Shown here in pieces: positions 16,528 to 23,128 of a stretch of 35,865 nt of DNA. This DNA comes from Faecalimonas sp. (GTDB taxonomy: Bacteria; Bacillota; Clostridia; Lachnospirales; Lachnospiraceae). The stretch is from the NCBI GenBank assembly GCA_029264305.1, contig JARICA010000021.1, positions 1 to 35,865 on the forward strand, written 5' to 3'. The translations under genes were made by a program, and so were the position numbers. Under the pieces are notes generated by a model. The model saw only the letters and a program-made list of their open reading frames with translations, ran no database searches and was not told the origin of the DNA. The first letter of the stretch is position 1. Each line of letters begins with the position of its first letter.

Positions 16528-17124
16528 ATGGGAAAAGTTGAAGAAAACAAACAACAGAAAGAGGAAGCCCTATTTGAAAGTGCGTATGATTTGTTTATGA
16601 CAAAAGGCATTGCAAAAACATCTATACATGATATTGTACAAAATGCAGGAGTGGCCAAAGGAACCTTTTATTTGTATTTTAAAGATAAGTATGAAATAAG
16701 GGATAGACTGATTGCAAAAACAGCTAGTAGGCTATTTCATTCGGCAAATAGAGAACTTGAAAAGGCACAGATTCCAAAGTTTGAAGATAAAATTATTTTC
16801 ATTGTAGATTTTGTATTAGATGAGATGCAAAAAAAGAAGGCAGTACTGCAGTTTGTATCTAAAAATTTAAGTTGGGGTATTTTTAGACAAGCAATAGAAA
16901 GCAAAGAGGAAAATACAGAAGTAAAGAAGTTGTTTTATAAATTATTAGAAGACGAGCCAGATGTTAAATTGCGAGCACCGGAAACGATGTTATTTCTTAT
17001 TATAGAGTTAGCTAGTTCAACTTCGTATAGTACGATATTAGAGAATGATCCAATTAGTTATGAAGAACTAAAACCGTATCTTAATGAAAGTATAAGAGCG
17101 ATTATACGGAATCATATGTGTTAA
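16528..17124 (+). CDS. TetR-family transcriptional repressor
   Basis: The 198-residue protein has a typical TetR N-terminal HTH at ~12-60 (ALFESAYDLFMTKGIAKTSI, DIVQNAGVAKGTFYLYFKDK), where 'G...T....I...AGV..GT.Y.YF..K' is the family signature. A helical ligand-binding/dimerisation domain without recognisable family follows. GAGGGAG precedes the ATG. It is divergent from the MMPL/heptad-repeat operon; three matching 13-bp palindromes in the 163-base intergenic region make it the probable repressor of both sides. The inducer is probably a substrate of the MMPL exporter (inference). Confidence 0.92.
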   Translation: MGKVEENKQQKEEALFESAYDLFMTKGIAKTSIHDIVQNAGVAKGTFYLYFKDKYEIRDRLIAKTASRLFHSANRELEKAQIPKFEDKIIFIVDFVLDEMQKKKAVLQFVSKNLSWGIFRQAIESKEENTEVKKLFYKLLEDEPDVKLRAPETMLFLIIELASSTSYSTILENDPISYEELKPYLNESIRAIIRNHMC

Positions 17125-17132
17125 TTTGAGTA

Positions 17133-17161
17133 AAGGAGACTTCATTATGTGAAGTCTCCTT
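17133..17161. terminator. Terminator between the tetR-type gene and the COG3044 gene
   Basis: AAGGAGACTTCA (17133-17144) pairs perfectly over 12 bp with TGAAGTCTCCTT (17150-17161). It lacks a long T run on the plus side, but the stem is strong and sits between two converging genes. Confidence 0.7.
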
Positions 17162-17177
17162 ATATATTTATCTTATG

Positions 17178-18860
17178 TTATCCTCTATAGCGATTAAAGC
17201 AGGCATAAATTTCTTGTGGTCGAGGAAGGGCAAGTCCTAATGAAATATAAGAAGAATCAAAAACAAAAGATAATCCATTTTCTTTTATTTGTGCAGTAAG
17301 TTTAGTAACAATTTCTTGAAGAGTTAAATTGTTTTCACCATAATGTGAAATTACATATTTTAATAAATAAGCAAGGCAGGCTGTTTGTTCGGAATCGATA
17401 AGTTGTTCAACATATCGTAAATCAACAGTTTGTCTATCAATTTGGAAAGAGTCTTTTCCATGAAACTTTAATTTGATCCGATCATTCGGATGATGGCTTT
17501 GTTTTCGGGAAAAAATAGTTCTTTGGAAATCGGGTATTTTATAATTTGGTGCAAAAAGAGAAGGTGCAGTTGTTTTTTTGCATCTTTCCTTTACTGTTTC
17601 AGTGATTTCTTTTGTTACATAACAATCCATTTGTAAAATCGTGTCAGCTGCATAAAAGTAGGAACCAGAACTTCCAGCGACAAGAATAGTGGAAATCTTG
17701 GACTGTTTATATAAATCGGTTACACGTTCTAAAAATGGTGTAATAGGTTCTTTTTCTCTAGTTACAATACTTTGCATTAATTCATCACGGACCATAAAGT
17801 TTGTGGCAGAAGTATCTTCATCAATTAAGAAAAGTTTACTTTCGGTTTCAATGGCTTCAATAACATTAGCTGCTTGAGAAGTACTTCCACTTGCGTTTTC
17901 TGTAGAAAAAGAACGAGTATCTTTTTTGTTTGGAAGATCATTGATAAAAAGAGAAATATCAGTATTTTTTATACATCGCCCATCTTCTGCACGAAGTTTT
18001 ATGGCTGTGTTATTTGTGATGACATATTCTCTCCCGTCTCCTTTGATGTGATTGTACACACCTGCTTCGATCGCATTTAACAATGTAGATTTCCCATGAT
18101 AACCTCCTCCTACAATGAGAGTTATTCCTTCTTTTATTCCCATTCCTTGTATTTTTCTTTGTCGAGGAAGTAGAAGTTCGACAAGCATAGAATGAGGGGA
18201 TTGAAAAGGAATAGCATTTCTCATTGGTTTGTCAGAAATTCCAGATTCTCTGGGAAGAATAGAACCGTTTGCGATAAAGCAAACCAACTGTTTTTCTTTT
18301 AGTTGTTTGCGAATAGCAGTTTGATCTTCTGCAAGATAAATAACAGATGCGACATGATCTGCATTTAGATTTTTATAATAAAAAACAGATTCTACACATT
18401 TTGGAAGAAATTGAAAAAGAATTTTTTCTAATTCAGTTGCATTTATTGTTCTTCCGTTAGCAGGAAATCCAATTTCAAGTCGAACAATAATTTCTGTTTC
18501 GGTAAATTCGCAAGCAGTTCGTTCTAAAACTTTTTGCCCACACTGACTTGTGGCTAAAAGACCACTTTTTCCAGAACCTTTTGCTTTGAAACTAAATAAG
18601 GAAAGTTTTTCTGAAAAAAGACGTAAAAGATAATCTTGCAATGCAATTCGTTTATCATAACGATCAAAATATATTGAAGGAAATTGTGCTAATTTGTGTG
18701 GAATATGAATACTAACGGATGATGGAGAAGCAAAAGGATCTCCTTGTACATGATCAATGGATAAATGATAGTTCTTGAATGTATAATTTCCTTTTAATGA
18801 TTTGTAGGCTGGATAACTTTTGCGATGAATCGATTGTAACTGTTTTTGTAATCTGTACAT
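17178..18860 (-). CDS. Predicted ATPase of the ABC class (COG3044)
   Basis: This 560-residue soluble protein has a P-loop GGGYHGKST near residue 251, a Walker-B-like LFLIDEDTSATNFM near 340 and SILVAGSSGSYFYAADTIL further on, the hallmark set of the COG3044 'ABC-class ATPase' group. An N-terminal ~240-residue domain (YPAYKSLKGNYTFKNYHLSI, SVSIHIPHK) is particular to this family. It has no membrane segments and no partner permease, so it is not a transporter; family members are uncharacterised, with a DNA- or RNA-related role sometimes suggested. The start at 18860 follows AAAGGAG. It is monocistronic and divergent from an AraC-type regulator. Confidence 0.85.
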   Translation of the reverse strand: MYRLQKQLQSIHRKSYPAYKSLKGNYTFKNYHLSIDHVQGDPFASPSSVSIHIPHKLAQFPSIYFDRYDKRIALQDYLLRLFSEKLSLFSFKAKGSGKSGLLATSQCGQKVLERTACEFTETEIIVRLEIGFPANGRTINATELEKILFQFLPKCVESVFYYKNLNADHVASVIYLAEDQTAIRKQLKEKQLVCFIANGSILPRESGISDKPMRNAIPFQSPHSMLVELLLPRQRKIQGMGIKEGITLIVGGGYHGKSTLLNAIEAGVYNHIKGDGREYVITNNTAIKLRAEDGRCIKNTDISLFINDLPNKKDTRSFSTENASGSTSQAANVIEAIETESKLFLIDEDTSATNFMVRDELMQSIVTREKEPITPFLERVTDLYKQSKISTILVAGSSGSYFYAADTILQMDCYVTKEITETVKERCKKTTAPSLFAPNYKIPDFQRTIFSRKQSHHPNDRIKLKFHGKDSFQIDRQTVDLRYVEQLIDSEQTACLAYLLKYVISHYGENNLTLQEIVTKLTAQIKENGLSFVFDSSYISLGLALPRPQEIYACFNRYRG

Positions 18861-18899
18861 AGATTAAACTCCTTTATAATATGAAATTTATTTATGTAT

Positions 18900-18928
18900 A
18901 GTATAAAGAAAAAGGTAGAAGAAAACAA
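18900..18928 (-). promoter_or_regulatory. Promoter of the COG3044 ATPase gene
   Basis: On the minus strand TTGTTT (18923-18928), a 17-base spacer and TATACT (18900-18905). Confidence 0.5.
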
Positions 18929-18939
18929 GAGATGCTTAT

Positions 18940-18968
18940 TTGACAGTTGATAAGAATATGCGTATTAT
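18940..18968 (+). promoter_or_regulatory. Promoter of the AraC-type gene
   Basis: A consensus TTGACA (18940-18945), 17 bases and TATTAT (18963-18968), 41 bases before the start codon. Confidence 0.65.
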
Positions 18969-19008
18969 ATAAAGCAATAAATGAAAATTGTTGAAGAGGA
19001 GTTTGGAG

Positions 19009-20235
19009 ATGGATTTTGTTCCCATTCAGAGTTTGTATACTTCGGATAATATGAATAACTGTATATGTAGTTTTGAAGTAGAAGTTTTTGAAGACGCTAC
19101 AGAACCTTTAATACATCCAATGTCGAGATTGTGGTTGGTAAATGAAGGAATAGGAAAGATTCTAATAAATAATAAAGAATATATTGTAACAAAAGGAAGT
19201 CTTGTGTCTATACTTCCTTGGCAGATTACGGAAATTGTGGAAGTAAAAAAAACATTACAATTTTATGTGCTCCAATATCATTTTGAACAAGTTAACCAAT
19301 TAGTTAAGACGTTGTTTAATCCGGATAAAGTACAATTAGCTTTTGTGCAAAAACTTAAGAATGAGCCGGTAATTACATTTGGAGAAGATAAATATGAGGA
19401 ACTACAAAATGTGTTTCATCAAATACAAAATGAAATTAGACATGTGAATGAAGAAAAAAGTGACCAAGGAGAATGTATCATTAGTAATGTATATATTGCG
19501 AATAAGTTAACTGAGATTTTGATTTCTTTTATTCGAAGAAACAGAGAAGTAACGAAAGAAAAACGGGTTGATGTAAGCGAAATCTTGCAATTTATGTATA
19601 CACACTTAAATGAAAAACTTACAATTTCTATACTTTCACAAAAATTTTATATGAGCGAGTCTGCAATTCGATCTTATATTAAAAGTACAACCGGATTATC
19701 TTTTTTTGATTTGTTAAATGAAATGAGAGTAGGAAAAATGATTAACTATTTACTTTATACAAATTTAACGGTAGAAGAATTGTCAGAAATTCTAGGGTTT
19801 ACAGATGATTCACATATGTGTAAAGTTTTTAAAACACGAATGGGAATTAAGATAAATGAATTTCGTAATATATATCAGATTGTTGGTGAGCGATGCCATA
19901 TCGCAGACAAAAAGGAATTTTATGAAATTATAGAGTATATTTACAGAAATCATACCGAGGATTTACAATTACAAGAAATTAGCAATCAGTTTCAAATGTC
20001 ACCTAAAGATCTGAATAAAGTATTGCTTTATAAAGTAGAAATGAGTTTTAATGAATTTTTGAATTTTGTTCGTGTTAATCATGCTGCACAGTTATTGCTT
20101 AATAGCAATAAAAATATGCTGACAATCGCATTAGAGGTTGGATATAAGACAGAAAAGACATTGTCTCGAAATTTTCTTCAAATAAAGGGACGAACTGCAA
20201 GCGACTTCAGAAGAAAAGTAACATTTAAAAGATAA
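19009..20235 (+). CDS. AraC-family regulator with two C-terminal HTH domains
   Basis: The start at 19009 is chosen because AGAGGAG lies seven bases upstream; a TTG 21 bases earlier is in frame but poorly placed. The 408-residue product has a cupin-like sensor ~25-110 (LWLVNEGIGKILINNKEYIV, GSLVSILPWQ), a helical linker, then two AraC-type DNA-binding units. The first, ~187-290, reads LTISILSQKFYMSESAIRSY and LTVEELSEILGFTDDSHMCK. The second, ~303-405, reads LQLQEISNQFQMSPKDLNKV and MLTIALEVGYKTEKTLSRNF. Most AraC proteins have only one such ~100-residue unit; two in tandem is unusual and would let one monomer contact two half-site pairs. It lies 119 bases upstream of a TIGR00300 enzyme and an EamA permease, its likely targets. 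Confidence 0.85.
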   Translation: MDFVPIQSLYTSDNMNNCICSFEVEVFEDATEPLIHPMSRLWLVNEGIGKILINNKEYIVTKGSLVSILPWQITEIVEVKKTLQFYVLQYHFEQVNQLVKTLFNPDKVQLAFVQKLKNEPVITFGEDKYEELQNVFHQIQNEIRHVNEEKSDQGECIISNVYIANKLTEILISFIRRNREVTKEKRVDVSEILQFMYTHLNEKLTISILSQKFYMSESAIRSYIKSTTGLSFFDLLNEMRVGKMINYLLYTNLTVEELSEILGFTDDSHMCKVFKTRMGIKINEFRNIYQIVGERCHIADKKEFYEIIEYIYRNHTEDLQLQEISNQFQMSPKDLNKVLLYKVEMSFNEFLNFVRVNHAAQLLLNSNKNMLTIALEVGYKTEKTLSRNFLQIKGRTASDFRRKVTFKR

Positions 20236-20297
20236 CGTAAAATACAGAAATAATGTAATAAAATGTCGGATATATATATTACATATATGTTAAAATA

Positions 20298-20325
20298 TTG
20301 TCATGATTATTTATAGATGTATAAA
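20298..20325 (+). promoter_or_regulatory. Possible promoter of the TIGR00300-EamA unit
   Basis: TTGTCA (20298-20303), 16 bases, TATAAA (20320-20325). A perfect ACATATATGT palindrome (20281-20290) lies just upstream, where an AraC-type activator could bind. Both calls are weak because the region is very AT-rich. Confidence 0.35.
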
Positions 20326-20354
20326 TAGTATATAGAATTAAGGAGGTAAATATT

Positions 20355-21461
20355 ATGTTAAATTTTGAAATGCCTAAGTATCATCATCCGGATTTCACAC
20401 AAGAGATGTTTGTAAATGCACCAGATGCAAAATACGAAGAAGCGGAAAAGGATGGAGTAGTACCTGAATATTATCACAGTACATCTATGTATCCAGAATA
20501 TTTTAAAATTGATGGAGAATGGAAACTTGCAGAAGAAAGCCGTATGGATTCATGTGTAGTTCTTTGTGATGATGGACATCTTGCAGTTGTTGAAGCGAGA
20601 AATATTAAAAAAGGTGACAAAGTACTTCTTGGAAGAACAGAAAGATGCGAAGAAGGAGTATATATGCACTGTCATGGATTTGAAGAGGCGGGAGAAAAAT
20701 TGGATGACCAGTTTGTATTTCGTCAAGGAAGAAGTCGTGAAACATCATATGCAAGGGATTATGATAAGTTATTTGAATTATTAAAATATGAAAAAGAAAA
20801 TGGTGGTAAAATTGTTTGGGTAATGGGTCCTGCATTTGCTTTTGATGCAAATGCAAGAGCAGCAATGCAAGCACTTGTTGAAAATGGATATGCACATGGT
20901 CTTTTAGCAGGAAATGCTTTAGCAACTCATGATTTAGAGGGGGCATTACTCCATACAGCACTTGGACAAGATATTTATACACAGAAATCTCAGCCAAACG
21001 GACATTATAATCACTTAGATGTATTGAATAAAGTAAGAAGAAGTGGATCTATTCCTCAATTTATGAAAGATTATAACTTGAATGACGGTATTATTTGTAG
21101 TTGTGTGAATAATAATGTTCCAATTGTACTTGCAGGATCTATCCGTGATGATGGACCACTTCCAGAAGTGTATGGAAATGTTTATGAAGCTGCAAATGCA
21201 ATGCGAAGTATTGTTAAAGAAGCAACAACAGTTATTTGTCTTGCAACAATGTTACATACAATTGCTGTTGGTAATATGACACCTTCTTTCCGTGTATTAA
21301 AAGATGGAACGATTCGCCCAGTATATCTTTACACAGTAGATGCAGATGAATTTGTTGTAAATAAACTTTTAGATCGAGGAAGTTTATCAGCAACAACTAT
21401 GGTTACTAATGTTCAGGACTTTATTACACGTGTTGCAAAAGGACTTGATGTAATAAAATAG
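20355..21461 (+). CDS. TIGR00300/LOR-SDH-region family protein (ornithine cyclodeaminase-like)
   Basis: The start at 20355 follows AAGGAGGT. The 368-residue protein matches the COG1915/TIGR00300 group known from archaea and from the C-terminal half of cyanobacterial arginine-dihydrolase proteins. Motifs seen: RMDSCVVLCDDGHLAVVEAR, GKIVWVMGPAFAFDANARAA (~155-172, a probable nucleotide-binding region), NGYAHGLLAGNALATHDLEG (~178-197), GIICSCVNNNVPIVLAGSIR and DGPLPEVYGNV (~262-275). Archaeal relatives have been reported to deaminate and cyclise ornithine to proline with NAD; whether this clostridial copy does the same is inference. It is followed after 30 bases by an EamA permease, suggesting an amino-acid metabolism and export pair. 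Confidence 0.75.
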   Translation: MLNFEMPKYHHPDFTQEMFVNAPDAKYEEAEKDGVVPEYYHSTSMYPEYFKIDGEWKLAEESRMDSCVVLCDDGHLAVVEARNIKKGDKVLLGRTERCEEGVYMHCHGFEEAGEKLDDQFVFRQGRSRETSYARDYDKLFELLKYEKENGGKIVWVMGPAFAFDANARAAMQALVENGYAHGLLAGNALATHDLEGALLHTALGQDIYTQKSQPNGHYNHLDVLNKVRRSGSIPQFMKDYNLNDGIICSCVNNNVPIVLAGSIRDDGPLPEVYGNVYEAANAMRSIVKEATTVICLATMLHTIAVGNMTPSFRVLKDGTIRPVYLYTVDADEFVVNKLLDRGSLSATTMVTNVQDFITRVAKGLDVIK

Positions 21462-21491
21462 TTCCTTATAGTGAAGGAATGGAGAAAACTT

Positions 21492-22376
21492 ATGAAGAAA
21501 AATAGTATATTTGGTAAATTGGCTCTTTTATTCGTGGCAATTGCATGGGGAAGTTCTATGGTTGTGATCAAAGGTTCTACAGACACCCTACCTGCTGGAG
21601 CACTTCTTGCGTGTCGTTTTACGGTAGCAGGAGTACTTTTGGCCTTAGCGAATATAAAAAAATTAAAGCAACTTGATAAAGATTATATTAAGAGTGGTAT
21701 TTTTATTGGTATATGTCTGTTTATGGCATACTTTACACAGACTATAGGTGTTATGCTTGAAATGCCTGGAAAGAGTCATTTTCTTTCTTCCGCATATTGC
21801 GTGTTTGTACCATTTCTTGGTTGGCTAATTTTAAAAGAAAAGCCAAAAGCTTATCATATTATTGCGGCAGCTATGTGTGCAATTGGTATTATATTGGTAT
21901 CGGTTGCAGGAAATTTCAGTATAAGTTATGGGGATAGCATTTCTATTATTAGTTCAGTATTTTGGGCATCACAGATTATAGCTATTGCAAAATGGGGGAA
22001 AGATAAAGATCCAGCATTGATTACAATGCTTCAATTTGTTGTATGTGCTGTTTTAGCTTGGGTGTTTACATTAACAATGGAAGATCCAGGAGCAATCCAA
22101 TGGAATATGGGAGCTGTTGGAGGCGTTTTATATCTTGGTATTGTTTGTTCGGGAATTTGTTTCTTATTGCAAACAATAGCACAGAAAACAGAAAATCCAA
22201 CAAGTGTTTCAATTATTTTGAGTTTTGAAAATATTTTTGGACTTGTGTTTGGAGCAATTTTCTTTAATGAAAAGTTTACACCACGTTCAATTATGGGATT
22301 CGTAATGATTTTTGCTGCTATTATTATAGCGGAAACAGAATTCTCATTTTCGGGTAAAAAAAGCAAAAAACAGTAG
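21492..22376 (+). CDS. EamA-family (DMT superfamily) permease
   Basis: The start at 21492 follows GGAG at 21481-21484; an in-frame GTG 21 bases earlier overlaps that site. The 294-residue protein has about ten membrane helices in two EamA repeats: LALLFVAIAWGSSMVVIKGS at the front, FLSSAYCVFVPFLGWLILKE in the first repeat, ISIISSVFWASQIIAIAKWG opening the second, and FENIFGLVFGAIFFNEKFTP near the end, with a lysine-rich cytosolic tail. Such DMT permeases export amino acids, nucleotides or metabolites. Co-transcription with the TIGR00300 gene (30-base gap) suggests an amino acid such as ornithine, proline or a relative, but this is inference. A terminator follows. Confidence 0.9.
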   Translation: MKKNSIFGKLALLFVAIAWGSSMVVIKGSTDTLPAGALLACRFTVAGVLLALANIKKLKQLDKDYIKSGIFIGICLFMAYFTQTIGVMLEMPGKSHFLSSAYCVFVPFLGWLILKEKPKAYHIIAAAMCAIGIILVSVAGNFSISYGDSISIISSVFWASQIIAIAKWGKDKDPALITMLQFVVCAVLAWVFTLTMEDPGAIQWNMGAVGGVLYLGIVCSGICFLLQTIAQKTENPTSVSIILSFENIFGLVFGAIFFNEKFTPRSIMGFVMIFAAIIIAETEFSFSGKKSKKQ

Positions 22377-22411
22377 GAAAAAGTTATTTGTCTAGATTTT
22401 TATAACTATAT

Positions 22412-22451
22412 CATAAAATATCGGCGGCTAGATAACCGCCGATATTTTATG
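22412..22451 (+). terminator. Strong terminator after the EamA gene
   Basis: A 16-bp perfect stem (CATAAAATATCGGCGG at 22412-22427 with CCGCCGATATTTTATG at 22436-22451) has an 8-base loop. There is no long T run on either side, though the stem's own A/T-rich arms give a weak A-U tail. Confidence 0.75.
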
Positions 22452-22457
22452 AAAAGA

Positions 22458-22487
22458 TTGCCAGTATACCGAATATTCTGCTATACT
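22458..22487 (+). promoter_or_regulatory. Promoter of the DUF3842 gene
   Basis: TTGCCA (22458-22463), 18 bases, TATACT (22482-22487), 35 bases before the start codon. It may also supply the transcript for the downstream transporter and lar genes through the leader at 22925-23105. Confidence 0.55.
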
Positions 22488-22521
22488 ATATGAAAGTACG
22501 AAAAAGAAATGAGGAGCAGAA

Positions 22522-22932
22522 ATGAATATACTAATTGTAGATGCACAAGGTGGAGGTATGGGAAAACAACTTGTGTCAGCAATTAAACAAGAATTTCCTG
22601 AAGCAGAGATAACAGCAGTAGGAACAAATTCTTTGGCAACAACGAATATGTTGAAAGCAGGAGCAAATCATGCGGCAACAGGTGAGAATGCAGTTGTTGT
22701 TGGATGCAGAAAAGCAGACATAATTATAGGACCAGTAGGGATTGCAATTGCTGATTCTATGTATGGAGAAATTACTTCGAAAATGGCAGAAGCTATTGGA
22801 CAAAGTGGAGCGAAAAAATTATTAATTCCGATGAATCATTGTAATAATATTATTGTTGGAGTTAGAAATACATCGATGAGTTTTTTAATCGCATCGGTAA
22901 TTGAAGAATTAATTGAATATTCAAATTGCTAG
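22522..22932 (+). CDS. DUF3842 family protein
   Basis: This compact 136-residue protein starts NILIVDAQGGGMGKQLVSAI and continues AEITAVGTNSLATTNMLKAG, ADIIIGPVGIAIADSMYGEI and LLIPMNHCNNIIVGV. It matches DUF3842, a small Clostridia-type family with a Rossmann-like glycine-rich N-terminus (GGGMG). Function is not established. GAGGAG precedes the ATG. The conserved-looking His-Cys (NHC) and earlier Cys (VVGCRK) could bind a metal, which would suit its position before a nickel importer and the lar genes, but this is speculation. Confidence 0.8.
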   Translation: MNILIVDAQGGGMGKQLVSAIKQEFPEAEITAVGTNSLATTNMLKAGANHAATGENAVVVGCRKADIIIGPVGIAIADSMYGEITSKMAEAIGQSGAKKLLIPMNHCNNIIVGVRNTSMSFLIASVIEELIEYSNC

Positions 22933-23105
22933 AAAGCAATATCATATGAGTAGTATATGACCAAGAAAGACGACATGAAGCGTACAAGAAATACAGAAGT
23001 ATTTCATAGAAAAGGTGAAATACAAAAAATCATATTGGTAAACGAAAATAGAAATGTCAGAAGGCGTAAGAATATATCCAGAAGGAGTATTCATATGCTT
23101 TTTTT
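22925..23105 (+). promoter_or_regulatory. Candidate attenuator/riboswitch leader of the nickel-lar operon
   Basis: The ~196-base gap before the binding-protein gene has no ORF with a sensible start but much pairing potential: a hairpin ATTGCT/AGCAAT (22925-22940) on the DUF3842 stop; a dyad CATAT...ATATG (22943-22959); GTATTTCA (22999-23006), which can pair either with GAAATAC upstream (22988-22994) or with TGAAATAC downstream (23016-23023); and a terminator at 23064-23105. CATATGAGTA (22943-22952) can pair with TATTCATATG (23088-23097), the terminator's 3' arm. I do not see the NiCo (czcD) or cobalamin riboswitch consensus, so the class, if real, is unknown to me. AT-richness makes chance pairings more likely. 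Confidence 0.45.
23064..23105 (+). terminator. Intrinsic terminator inside the 5' leader of the nickel-transport operon
   Basis: GCGTAAGAATA (23064-23074) pairs with TATTCATATGC (23088-23098) through ten base pairs (one G-U) and one A-A mismatch, directly followed by seven T's (23099-23105). It ends 23 bases before the start codon of the binding protein, upstream of its ribosome site, which is the placement of a regulated attenuator. Confidence 0.7.
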
Positions 23106-23128
23106 CATTTAAGAAGAGAGGGAAAAAT

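Noticed and set aside
21462-21479. Inverted repeat TTCCTT/AAGGAA before the EamA gene
   Set aside because: Only six base pairs, overlapping the natural AAGGA-type ribosome region; too weak to call a regulatory hairpin.
22943-22959. NikR operator in the DUF3842-transporter gap
   Set aside because: The CATAT...ATATG dyad is short, has the wrong spacing for NikR half-sites, lies inside an apparently transcribed leader, and no nikR gene is visible.
23054-23128. Upstream in-frame starts for the binding lipoprotein (adding 25 residues)
   Set aside because: The extension would cover the leader terminator and put residues before an otherwise perfect lipoprotein signal; the start at 23129 has the ribosome site.
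22933-23128. Known NiCo (czcD) or cobalamin riboswitch in the nickel-operon leader
   Set aside because: I could not find their conserved G-rich junction motifs; the leader is AT-rich. A covariance search would decide.
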